This document shows positions 9,201 to 16,374 of a DNA stretch of 64,000 nt, in pieces. Made by a program: the position numbers and the translations under genes. The notes beneath the pieces were generated by a model, which searched no databases, was not told the origin of the DNA, and was given only the letters and a program-made list of their open reading frames with translations. Position 1 is the stretch's first letter; each line of letters begins with the position of its first letter. The stretch comes from Bacteroidales bacterium (GTDB lineage: Bacteria > Bacteroidota > Bacteroidia > Bacteroidales > UBA932). The DNA lies in the NCBI GenBank assembly GCA_012510445.1, contig JAAZIA010000037.1:1-64000 (forward strand). Reading direction: 5' to 3'.

Positions 9201-9700
9201 AGTAATTCTGTGTAATCGTTCAACTGTTCAAACAAGAATGGAAACAAACTGTGCAGGTAATTACATGATGCTACCAGTAACATCCTATACACTTCGTTTT
9301 GCGGATTGGGAGAAGTGATTCTGCCATCCAGCAAGTCGTTGATGCGCGCTCTGTCCACACGCAACTCCTCGGGGATATGTCCTCGCATTGCCTCGTCCAG
9401 GATTTCCGGTTGAGTAAATCTTTCTTTGGGTGAAATCACCATCAGGCGAAGGGGTTGATAACCGTTGGCGTCCATAAAACGCAATGCCATCAGGCGGTTG
9501 AACCAGGTGTAAGCTACTTTGTCAATCAAGGCTTCTTTACCTATACGCTCCACATCTTTCTTTAGTGTATGAACTGATGCAGCGTAGTCGCGCAAGTCAA
9601 CAGTATCGTGGTTCAGCACATATTCTAGTTTATCTTGTACCGCCTCCAATAGACGAATGCGGGTTGCTTGTGCAAAGCGTTTTAAATTATTTGTGTCCAT
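6206..9700 (-). CDS. pglX: BREX adenine-specific DNA methyltransferase PglX
   Basis: An 1164-residue N6-adenine methyltransferase that marks host DNA at the BREX site and supplies specificity. The N-terminal helical region runs to about 225. The MTase core has FTPKWIVQYMVDNTLG (232-247), SAM motif I FEPCVGSGHVLA (285-296) and catalytic motif IV VVTNPPY (427-433). A candidate target-recognition region at about 530-790 (bases 7320-8100) is visibly more A+T-rich than its flanks. The C-terminal domain resumes with EELTPDVALEDITLLRDEL. Start ATG at 9700, 22 bases after the brxC stop. The length matches type 1 PglX. Swapping of the recognition region is inferred from composition only. Confidence 0.95.
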   Translation of the reverse strand: MDTNNLKRFAQATRIRLLEAVQDKLEYVLNHDTVDLRDYAASVHTLKKDVERIGKEALIDKVAYTWFNRLMALRFMDANGYQPLRLMVISPKERFTQPEILDEAMRGHIPEELRVDRARINDLLDGRITSPNPQNEVYRMLLVASCNYLHSLFPFLFEQLNDYTELLLPDDLISELSIIYDFVEGMTQADCQEVEVMGWLYQFYISELNSELISAKRAYKKNEIAPASQLFTPKWIVQYMVDNTLGQVWSEINPRTTILKNLEFYIKPQYKVVREGKPIEEIKFFEPCVGSGHVLAYAFDLFYMMYEEAGYALSEIPYLILKHNLFGVDIDPRAAQIASFTLLMKARQKHRRFFRKAQQENLVPNIYHYEDFEEDDKFNNATVLGSLIRVTSEETETLKVKKDTLFGEGQQKLKELYQLLSRKYDVVVTNPPYINSSRMEPSLKKYVNKHYKDTKSDLFASFILRCLELTNQDGLVGNMTPFVWMFITSYQKLREIIIEEHFINNLIQLEYSGFDGATVPICTFTLRNKPMSAEGSYIRLSDFRGSHNQAPKTLEAIQNPDCGWFYVKNQKKFKKIPGWNIGYWLSDNALNSFENYHKLNELFEARKGLATSDNNRFLRFWFEVDKACSSLDFQEIIKNKWFKYNKGGSFRKWYGNFEYVINWYNDGYEIKNFRNPDGALRSRPQNLQYNFKESLTWSKITSGSFSSRIFTKGGLVDDAAAICYRRNNEYYIEILGLLNTKVVQHLLKALNPTLNIQIGDIGKLPISINVIKTNYVEECIKISTIEWNSRETSWDFLQNELIRLNGQDVKEAVELYKLYWTKQFYQLHHNEERLNKEFIHIYGLEEELTPDVALEDITLLRDELNQRELKELLANYHSGWQLNEEGKWELATRADYPELPFDEKELVMQLISYAVGCMFGRYSIDKEGLILANQGDGTQEYYAQLGDKEQLRFVLDEDEVIPVLDEEWFEDDIVVQFRRFVRVVWGKENVQRNMEYMERVLGKPLRNYFHRDFYNDHIKRYKKRPIYWMVASPGGEFQALIYLHRYNVDTLSHVLNDYLRPYTAKLENRIDYLSQIAEEGVAREKTRAMKEMARLEKIIDELRAFDRTVLYPLATERISIDLDDGVLVNYNILGSALKLVSGLNDAATKKRVRGFDWIDVEQIR

Positions 9701-9722
9701 TACTTAATTGATTATCAGGCAA

Positions 9723-12700
9723 TCAAAGCCTTATGCGCTTATTGTCTTCAATTTCCTTAAGAAAAGTTTCTTGCAGTGCCGTGGCATAGTCCTGTACATC
9801 TTCGGCGGTTGTGAGCTCTGTTTTAGGAAATGGTACATGTACGTTATTCCTGTTCACATACTTGATGGCAGGCGCACCTTCCACCCTATGTTTTCCTTGC
9901 GTACTTGTTTCCCCGTATAGAGATGGAGCCGTTGATGCATTGAGTTCCACTGCTGTGTTGAGTGCTTCCACTACCATGGCAGACAGTTCATCTCTGCCGG
10001 AACGGAGGTTACCCACAAATTCCTGATCGTTAAGGTCAGCCAATTTTTGTTTAATGGGTAAGATAAGCCTGTCCAAATCTGTTGGTGTCAGCTTTTGCAA
10101 CTCGGGATGGTTGTGCAACATCTCCAAACTCTTTTTATACTCTTTTTGTGTTGTTTCCTTCTCGGTCTTTATGAGTGTTTTGATTTTTTCTTGAAGCACC
10201 TTACGGTATTCTTCTGCCTCTCTAAGCGCATTGCCCAGATAGGGTTTGGGGTTTTCAAGGAATTGTACCAGGTTGTTAAATTCGTCTCCTACTACAAAAG
10301 TGCTGTTGGGTGTGTTTTGAGCTACAGTGCTTCTAATGTTTTTATAAATTACAGCTTGCTGGCCATTAATAAATGATGTAATGGGATCGTACTCGTTTTC
10401 TTTAGTTGCTATTAGCAGTTCTTCCAATTGGGATGGGTTTTCAACAATTTCTTTGTAACTCTTAAAAGACCATTCATGCAGACGGTCATAGAAGGGTTGT
10501 AATGTTTTCACAAACGGAAAGTCACTGCTCTGCGCCAAAAGGGTACTTACGTTAGCAGCAAGTTCTTTTAACCGATCTTTAAAGTCTGTAGCAACGTCTT
10601 TGGCATCGTTGTAAACGGAGTTTCTGTCAAACAGGTTGCGGTACAGTTCTTTTAATTCTGTTACTTGTTGCGGGGTGTACACTGTCTGTCCTACAATAAA
10701 AGCACGGCTATGCTGTGATGAATTTAGCAATGCATCTGTAAGTTCGTTGTTGTCTAACGGATTTTCGCCAATGGTCACCTCTACTTTGTTTTTCTTGTAA
10801 AGCTTGGAAAGTAATGTAAAGGTGGCATTGTCATACCATCCGAAAGGTTTTTTGGCAAAATGGTTTTTCAAATCATAAACAGAAGTACGCTCATGCTGTT
10901 TTTTACGTCTTTCCACAAAGTTAAGAAGTTGTGTCTCGGCTTCCGAAACAGTTATATCGCTGCTGTCAAATATCAAGGGTATGTTATGCCCTTGGATTAT
11001 ATCTTTGAATGTATCTTCGTTATAAGCCGTAGTACCCAACATACGCAAGCCGGGGTATATAATCTTTATGAGGTGTTGAAAACATTCTTCAACAAAGATT
11101 TTTCCTGATTCTCTGGGCAGTACATCCAGCTTTGCGCCGTTTACAAAAGCCTCGGCTTTGCCAAGGAGGACATTGGCGCGATTTCGCAAACTTTCTTTCC
11201 GTTTGCTGTTATCGCTCAATTTTTGGTACAGAATACTGCGTGTTTCGTTATTGCTGGCCACCATCTGATTAAGCGCATGGTACTGATGTACTTTCAGGTA
11301 CATTCTTACGTCGTCCATAAATTCACTGTTACCCTGCGTTACCAACCGCAACACGGGCAATCCCATGGTTTGGCTTTTAAGTACTTCTATACCCTCTCTC
11401 CCTTCGTAGTTAGGTGTAAATATCTCTATGGCCAGTTCATGTTCACGACCAAAAATTCCACCATCTAACTTTTGGGTAAATATGTATTCTTGTCTATTGT
11501 CTGTATAAGCAATACGGTTGCGTCCCAGAACATCATCAAAAAACAGCTCTTTCAGCAGCTGATTTACTCTACTTTCTTCTATTCGGGTATTTTTTATTTC
11601 TCTTTCAATATCCTTTTCTTTATTGGTAAGGAACTCATACAGATGGCCGTTACGTTCAATATAAGAATGGAACTCCAATTTGCTCAACGCTTTGTTTACT
11701 TTGTCCTGATGAGCTTTGATGTCTATATGAACATGGTCAATGAGCAGCATAGCTATACTCTCTTTTGTAGCCAAAAACTGTTTATAATACTTCACCAGAA
11801 ACAATGTTTTAAGAACTTTAATGGCAAAAGGATCGTTTAAGTTGGTTTGAGCGTTGTTAATTCCCGAGACAAATTCTGCCCTTAAATCATTTTCTATTCC
11901 CTTATACATCTTATCAAAACTGGGAACGGTCAGTACATTGTCACGACTTATATCTTTAAGTACACTCTGAAAAACGCCCAACATGTTCCTTTCACCAACA
12001 GATGCGTGCTTTCCTTGAAATACGTCGTGTGAGGCCAGGGAAGTTCTGCATTCTTGAAACAAGGTGAACTGGTAAAAGAGAAATGGGTATTTAAGCACAA
12101 AATCCTCCTCATCTTTATACGCAACTATGGGCATTCCTCCGTCAGTTGAGGATATTATGGTATTGATTAGTGCTTTTTCTTTGTTGTATAATTTTTTAAG
12201 AGATGGAATATGTTCCTTTTTTTTATCAAGTAACCGCTTTTCTATTACTTCGTCCACATTGGCAGAAGACAAGCTTATTTTCACTTTGAACCTTCCCAAA
12301 ATACGTGCGTAATCCTGTGTCCATTTCAAATCTTCCCCCAACCCTTCAATTTGTGATTGCGCAGTAGCAAAAATCCACGATTTGTGACCTGTTGCCGTTG
12401 CCAGACTTTCAGCTATGGTTTGCAAATTAAGCATCATAGTCTCGTCACCGGCAATATATTGCCCCACTTCGTCAACAAAAAAATTGAGGTGAAAATTTCT
12501 GGGTTTCGTATTTATATATTCAGCAACCAAGCCGGCTAGATGGTCTATCGACAAATTTTGCCGTTTTTCAATATCTTCAAGAATAGAGTTGTATTCCTTT
12601 TCTTCCCTTTTTAGCAAATTAGCCAATGCCGCCGACAAACCGTCTGTTACATCGGGGTCGTAATAATTACGCCGAGCATCAGCCCACTCCATACCGGTTT

Positions 12701-13247
12701 GTACTAGAAACTGTTCTTTAAATTCTGTGTAGATGTTTTTTTCAAAACGCAACCACCATTCAAACTCAGCAATGTGGGGGTACGCCCCGTAGAATCCCAG
12801 GTGGTCGTAAAACATCTTATAGAATACAAGCAACACAGAGTCTTTGTTTTCATTATGTGAAATAATGGCTTGCTGGTCTATGTTAAATAATATGGATTCA
12901 GAGGGTATGCTTGCTATCCTGTGAATATCGGCTTTAATAAATTCATCTGTTGTCTTAGAAGCAAAGATATGAGCAACAGAGGTCCCACACTCCAGTTTTT
13001 TGTTTCCAAATACATACGAAAGCATTTTTAATAAATGCGATTTACCGGACCCAAAAAAGCCATGAATCCAAACGCCATTCACGGTTTTGGTGTTGCCGTA
13101 TTGCGAAAAGAGATCTCCAATTTTTTCGTTTATCTCTTTGGTAATAACATATTCACGGACTTCAGCATCTACATTTCTGATATCATCCGCTTTTACTACT
13201 GTTTCAATTTCGCGGTTTACATCTTTGATAAAGAGATCTTGTATCAT
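9723..13247 (-). CDS. brxC: BREX ATPase BrxC (PglY-like, DUF499-type P-loop protein)
   Basis: A 1174-residue protein, the usual size for type 1 BrxC. The start is the ATG at 13247; a GTG immediately before it is less likely. Walker A GFFGSGKS is at 63-70 and Walker B LNFFVDE at 254-260, where the text reads FFVDEVGQYI. A long helical C-terminal half (about 700-1150) contains coiled-coil-like stretches. BrxC is an ATPase required for both methylation and phage exclusion; its exact mechanism in this organism cannot be read from the sequence. It sits between brxB (11-base gap) and pglX (22-base gap) and is clearly in the same transcription unit. Confidence 0.95.
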   Translation of the reverse strand: MIQDLFIKDVNREIETVVKADDIRNVDAEVREYVITKEINEKIGDLFSQYGNTKTVNGVWIHGFFGSGKSHLLKMLSYVFGNKKLECGTSVAHIFASKTTDEFIKADIHRIASIPSESILFNIDQQAIISHNENKDSVLLVFYKMFYDHLGFYGAYPHIAEFEWWLRFEKNIYTEFKEQFLVQTGMEWADARRNYYDPDVTDGLSAALANLLKREEKEYNSILEDIEKRQNLSIDHLAGLVAEYINTKPRNFHLNFFVDEVGQYIAGDETMMLNLQTIAESLATATGHKSWIFATAQSQIEGLGEDLKWTQDYARILGRFKVKISLSSANVDEVIEKRLLDKKKEHIPSLKKLYNKEKALINTIISSTDGGMPIVAYKDEEDFVLKYPFLFYQFTLFQECRTSLASHDVFQGKHASVGERNMLGVFQSVLKDISRDNVLTVPSFDKMYKGIENDLRAEFVSGINNAQTNLNDPFAIKVLKTLFLVKYYKQFLATKESIAMLLIDHVHIDIKAHQDKVNKALSKLEFHSYIERNGHLYEFLTNKEKDIEREIKNTRIEESRVNQLLKELFFDDVLGRNRIAYTDNRQEYIFTQKLDGGIFGREHELAIEIFTPNYEGREGIEVLKSQTMGLPVLRLVTQGNSEFMDDVRMYLKVHQYHALNQMVASNNETRSILYQKLSDNSKRKESLRNRANVLLGKAEAFVNGAKLDVLPRESGKIFVEECFQHLIKIIYPGLRMLGTTAYNEDTFKDIIQGHNIPLIFDSSDITVSEAETQLLNFVERRKKQHERTSVYDLKNHFAKKPFGWYDNATFTLLSKLYKKNKVEVTIGENPLDNNELTDALLNSSQHSRAFIVGQTVYTPQQVTELKELYRNLFDRNSVYNDAKDVATDFKDRLKELAANVSTLLAQSSDFPFVKTLQPFYDRLHEWSFKSYKEIVENPSQLEELLIATKENEYDPITSFINGQQAVIYKNIRSTVAQNTPNSTFVVGDEFNNLVQFLENPKPYLGNALREAEEYRKVLQEKIKTLIKTEKETTQKEYKKSLEMLHNHPELQKLTPTDLDRLILPIKQKLADLNDQEFVGNLRSGRDELSAMVVEALNTAVELNASTAPSLYGETSTQGKHRVEGAPAIKYVNRNNVHVPFPKTELTTAEDVQDYATALQETFLKEIEDNKRIRL

Positions 13248-13258
13248 CACTTTTTATT

Positions 13259-13843
13259 TTAAAGCTGGTATTCATTTAAATTGTATGCCCTGTAATAGTT
13301 GTTGCTTTTAAGCCTGTCAAAAAGGTTCAGGGTTTTGCCGGTATATGTTCCCGGATAGAACATGACGGTGGGAACTTTATCTGTAACGCTATGTAAGTTG
13401 TTAAGTATTACATGTGAACGAATATACGGGAAGACAGGTGCTACGCCTGTAATAAATATTAAATGGTGCTCGATGGTATCTACTATATTTTTAATATGAG
13501 GAATAAACACCTCTTGAATATTCAATGCAGACTGTAATGCCTTAAGAAAGTAATTGGGACGGTCTTTATGCCGTTCTTCTAACTTCAATACTTTCTCAAT
13601 GCCTCCTTTGCTTTGCAAGATATCTATACAAATAGTGTATAGATTTAGTTCAAGAACACAAATACCTTCTCTGTTCAATCGTTTTTTTAATCCACTTATT
13701 GTGTCATCTATTTGACGTTCATACTTTATATCGTATGGGAAAATAAAGAAGGGAATTTCTCCTCCCAAGCCTTCCTTTTGAAGAAATTTGGGGTTCCTCA
13801 TTTTTTCAAATGCTTGATTGATAGATGCCGAAAGGTTTTTCAT
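13259..13843 (-). CDS. brxB: BREX protein BrxB (DUF1788)
   Basis: A 194-residue protein starting at the ATG at 13843 (MKNLSASINQAFEKM), preferred to a TTG two codons upstream. The sequence FFIFPYDIKYERQIDDTISGLKK and the late ITGVAPVFPYIRSH segment are characteristic of the DUF1788/BrxB family. BrxB is a small soluble core component of type 1 BREX, needed for activity, with no known catalytic motif and none visible here. It begins nine bases after the brxA stop and ends 11 bases before brxC. The assignment rests on family features plus the exact A-B-C-X-Z-L gene order. Confidence 0.92.
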   Translation of the reverse strand: MKNLSASINQAFEKMRNPKFLQKEGLGGEIPFFIFPYDIKYERQIDDTISGLKKRLNREGICVLELNLYTICIDILQSKGGIEKVLKLEERHKDRPNYFLKALQSALNIQEVFIPHIKNIVDTIEHHLIFITGVAPVFPYIRSHVILNNLHSVTDKVPTVMFYPGTYTGKTLNLFDRLKSNNYYRAYNLNEYQL

Positions 13844-13852
13844 AATCAAGTA

Positions 13853-14425
13853 TTAAACTGTTATAGGTGATAAAAAAATTCTCAGCAGTTGTGGATCATC
13901 TTCTCTAAGAAGTTTTCCCACTTCCGGTGACACAAATTTAGGTTGCAACACTTTGTTGCGTACAGAATCAATAAGGCCTACTTCTTCCAATATCTTAAAC
14001 AGGACTTGTCTTATCTTACTTGATGAAGTTTGGGATAATTCCTCTAGTTGTGGATGAAGTTCGGCCTTACGGTTGTAAAAAGAGAGGTATTCTCCATCCG
14101 TAATTTTAAAATCTAAGTGTAGCATCTTCTCACACAATACCTCCACAATGAATTCGTATATGAAACGGTACGTTTTACAAACTGCTACAAAAGCAAGGTT
14201 CTGCGCATCGTCCGGGTTTGCTTGGAGCAGGTAAGAAAACTGCTGCGAAGTAAGGTTGTGTAACCGTTTGGTCATTTCTTGGCGGATACGCTTACCGGTA
14301 GAGCGTTTGCCGTTTCCTATTTTTTCGTCAATCGCATCAAAATTTCCACTATGCATAGCCTTTGCTACCAACAAAGTATCGTGTATACGTAACGAGGCCG
14401 CCGTATATGAAAGACTATATTTCAT
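13853..14425 (-). CDS. brxA: BREX protein BrxA (DUF1819)
   Basis: A 190-residue protein of the DUF1819/BrxA family, which resembles the RNA-binding antitermination protein NusB and binds DNA. The N-terminal YSLSYTAASLRIHDTLLVAKA is diagnostic. The mid-region LHNLTSQQFSYLLQ and the C-terminal PEVGKLLREDDPQLLRIFL are also family-like. Its ATG (14425) lies inside the last codons of the upstream XRE gene, an 11-base overlap that implies translational coupling. It is the first core BREX gene of the operon. Confidence 0.93.
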   Translation of the reverse strand: MKYSLSYTAASLRIHDTLLVAKAMHSGNFDAIDEKIGNGKRSTGKRIRQEMTKRLHNLTSQQFSYLLQANPDDAQNLAFVAVCKTYRFIYEFIVEVLCEKMLHLDFKITDGEYLSFYNRKAELHPQLEELSQTSSSKIRQVLFKILEEVGLIDSVRNKVLQPKFVSPEVGKLLREDDPQLLRIFLSPITV

Positions 14426-14612
14426 TAACGGTATCTTTAAGTAATTGCAATTCCATATGGAGCACTTCGGCTACTTTTCTTAAATTTTCTTCCTTGGGTT
14501 TGTGGATTCCTTTCATCCAATTAGATACAGTGACTTCACTCACTCCAATCTGCTGTGCAAGCCATTTTTGCTTCACACCACGTGTTTGAATGAGCTTTTT
14601 GATCAGCGTCAT
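14415..14612 (-). CDS. Small XRE-family HTH protein, predicted BREX regulator
   Basis: A 65-residue single-domain Cro/CI-type helix-turn-helix: KQKWLAQQIGVSEVTVSNWM is the HTH and GIHKPKEENLRKVAEVL the following helices. There is no effector domain. It overlaps brxA by 11 bases and is therefore the first gene of the BREX operon. Many BREX loci are controlled by the larger WYL-domain regulator BrxR; no such gene is visible here, so this protein may take that place. Autoregulation is inferred. Confidence 0.85.
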   Translation of the reverse strand: MTLIKKLIQTRGVKQKWLAQQIGVSEVTVSNWMKGIHKPKEENLRKVAEVLHMELQLLKDTVNEI

Positions 14613-14637
14613 TTTTATAAAAATTAAAGTGATGATG

Positions 14638-14645
14638 TGAAGATA
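14638..14645 (-). promoter_or_regulatory. Candidate -7 box of the BREX operon
   Basis: TATCTTCA on the minus strand, 25 bases before the ATG of the XRE gene, matches TAnnTTTG at four of the six defined positions. No clear TTTG is seen about 19 bases upstream. It is the best candidate in the 85-base gap, but weak. Confidence 0.3.
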
Positions 14646-14697
14646 GTGTATGCCTATGAAATAAAAAAGCTTCCTGGAAATATTTGATTCCTAATTA

Positions 14698-15675
14698 CTA
14701 AGAGAAGGGTTGGAATTCAATCAGATATTCTTTGTTTCTCCAGGTAAAGCGCCACTGAAATATGGGTTTATAGAAAGGAATTACGGTACTGTTTAATTTT
14801 ATAGACATATAATATCCTGCACCTAGCTCACCAATATTTTCAGATAAATCAGCGGAGTAATAAGTTGAAGATCTGTCCCCCGAAATGGTAGTAAAAGAAA
14901 CCATTTCAATTGACTGAGTACTGTGGTTGGAAAGCGTTAATTCCCACAAACCTTTGACGTATCCGTTCATTAAAGAGTACACTTGAAGCGAATAATTTGG
15001 TTTAACAAATTCGTCAACTTCAACTACTTTAACTGTGCAAGTAGCCTTATGACCACCGCATTCGGTTGTTGCAGTAATTGTGGCTGTTCCAAAAGTGTTT
15101 CCGGCCGTAACCTTTCCATTTTCAGATACTGACGCAATGCTGGTCTTTGAAGATGACCATATGATTGTCTTATTCTCAGCATCTTCGGGCTCAATAGAAG
15201 GAATTAACCAATCCGATTCGGAAGGTAATAATTTGAGTGAACTTTTGTCTAATTTAATAGAGGTTACAACAGTAGGAAGTATTTCTTTTTTTGTTGTAAA
15301 AGTTTTTTGTGCTCCATAAGCAATCCCTTGGTCACTGGTTGCATAGGCTCTCACATAATAGTTAGTATTGGGGATGAGACCGGTCAATACGCTTGTAAAC
15401 GTACCTATTCCTGTTCCATCTTCTGTTTTTAAATCCAAAACTGTAGGGTTTCTTTTCGTGCTCCAGCATACACCTCTGGCCGTAACTTCATAACCCCTGT
15501 CAGATATTACTTCTGCAGAACAGGATGCCGTTGTTTCTGTAACATCAAATACTTTTATTGTTTTTATTTGCGGGGTTGTTTTAGGGGTTTCCTGAAGGGG
15601 AGTACACATGAGTATGAAAAATGAAAACACAACTGTACTCACAATTCTTTGTGCGGCATTAATCGTTTTTTTCAT
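14698..15675 (-). CDS. Surface lipoprotein with FN3-like and bacterial Ig-like (BIG2) domains
   Basis: A 325-residue exported protein. The signal peptide ends in a lipobox (FFILMC, Cys24), predicting a lipid-anchored protein. Residues about 38-130 form an FN3-like module seen in many Bacteroidota lipoproteins (ARGVCWSTKRNPT, then GLIPNTNYYVRAYATS). Residues about 135-220 form a BIG2 domain (IKLDKSSLKLLPSES, then IIWSSSKTSIASVSENGKVT). The last 100 residues are beta-rich and not recognised. No enzyme motif is visible, so adhesion or scaffold roles are only guesses. It is on the same strand as BREX, ends 85 bases upstream of it, and has its own upstream region; I see no functional link. Confidence 0.75.
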   Translation of the reverse strand: MKKTINAAQRIVSTVVFSFFILMCTPLQETPKTTPQIKTIKVFDVTETTASCSAEVISDRGYEVTARGVCWSTKRNPTVLDLKTEDGTGIGTFTSVLTGLIPNTNYYVRAYATSDQGIAYGAQKTFTTKKEILPTVVTSIKLDKSSLKLLPSESDWLIPSIEPEDAENKTIIWSSSKTSIASVSENGKVTAGNTFGTATITATTECGGHKATCTVKVVEVDEFVKPNYSLQVYSLMNGYVKGLWELTLSNHSTQSIEMVSFTTISGDRSSTYYSADLSENIGELGAGYYMSIKLNSTVIPFYKPIFQWRFTWRNKEYLIEFQPFS

Positions 15676-15721
15676 AATACAAATGGTTTTTAGTTAGTTG
15701 TTTAAACCAATATTACAAACT

Positions 15722-15746
15722 CACAACGTCAAAACATGACGTTGTG
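15722..15746. repeat. Perfect 10-bp inverted repeat between divergent genes
   Basis: CACAACGTCA at 15722-15731 and its exact reverse complement at 15737-15746 are separated by five bases. The repeat sits in the 161-bp gap between two genes transcribed away from each other, so it cannot be a normal terminator for either. A shared operator for a dimeric regulator is the simplest reading. On the minus strand a near-consensus box, TAATATTG, lies just beyond it toward the lipoprotein gene. Confidence 0.7.
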
Positions 15747-15836
15747 CTACAAATTTGCTATTTTCACAAAATCTGCATCTTTTTTCCTATTTTTATGCTG
15801 GTATTGTCTAAAATTTGAACTTCAAAACATAATAGA

Positions 15837-16241
15837 ATGAACAGATTACCTACAAACAGAGGGTTTTGGTTAACACTGCTTTATAGCATCCTAACCTTGG
15901 GGTTTTATACCTTGTATTTGATTTATGCTTTTGCCAAAGAAACGAATACGGCTTGCGTGGCAGACGGAAAACGTACACAAGGGCTTGTGGTGTACCTGCT
16001 GTTAGGCATAGTAACTTTTGGCATCTACCCCATCGTGTGGGAATGCTTGTGGATCAATCGTTGCAATGCGTACTTGATTAGAAACAACAAACCGGAAGGC
16101 TTGCAAGTATCTACGTACTTGCTTACGCTGTTCCTACTGGGCTGGCTCACGGTCGGTATTATGTACCTGGTTGTGTTCTGTAAAAGGTTGTATTTGCAGA
16201 ATGCAGTTAACAGAACCTACAACCAACTTCACGGCCTGTAG
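15837..16241 (+). CDS. DUF4234-like small membrane protein
   Basis: A 134-residue integral membrane protein with three predicted membrane segments (about 9-30, 48-70 and 94-118). The repeated turn pattern FWLTLLYSILTLGFYTLYLIY and LGIVTFGIYPIVW is typical of the DUF4234 family. No catalytic motif is visible and the function is unknown. It ends 51 bases before tRNA-Leu. Confidence 0.65.
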   Translation: MNRLPTNRGFWLTLLYSILTLGFYTLYLIYAFAKETNTACVADGKRTQGLVVYLLLGIVTFGIYPIVWECLWINRCNAYLIRNNKPEGLQVSTYLLTLFLLGWLTVGIMYLVVFCKRLYLQNAVNRTYNQLHGL

Positions 16242-16262
16242 GAGAATTATTAAAAAAAAGTA

Positions 16263-16270
16263 TACCTTTG
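16263..16270 (+). promoter_or_regulatory. -7 box for tRNA-Leu
   Basis: TACCTTTG is a perfect match to TAnnTTTG, 22 bases before the first base of the mature tRNA. No good TTTG is present at the -33 position. Confidence 0.55.
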
Positions 16271-16292
16271 CCTTTCCAAAAAAGGAACCTAT

Positions 16293-16374
16293 GCGGGTAT
16301 GGCGGAATTGGTAGACGCGCCAGACTTAGGATCTGGTGCCGCAAGGCGTGGGGGTTCAAGTCCCTTTACCCGCA
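16293..16374 (+). tRNA. tRNA-Leu (anticodon TAG)
   Basis: The acceptor stem GCGGGTA (16293-16299) pairs with TACCCGC (16367-16373), with A as discriminator. The anticodon stem CCAGA/TCTGG encloses loop CTTAGGA, giving anticodon TAG for CUA codons. A short variable arm and a T-loop GTTCAAG are present. The CCA end is not encoded. The stop codon of the convergent TonB receptor gene directly abuts the 3' end. Confidence 0.95.

Noticed and set aside
14698-15675. Lipoprotein as part of the BREX locus
   Set aside because: It is on the same strand, but it is an exported FN3/BIG2 protein with its own upstream region and no similarity to BREX accessory genes.
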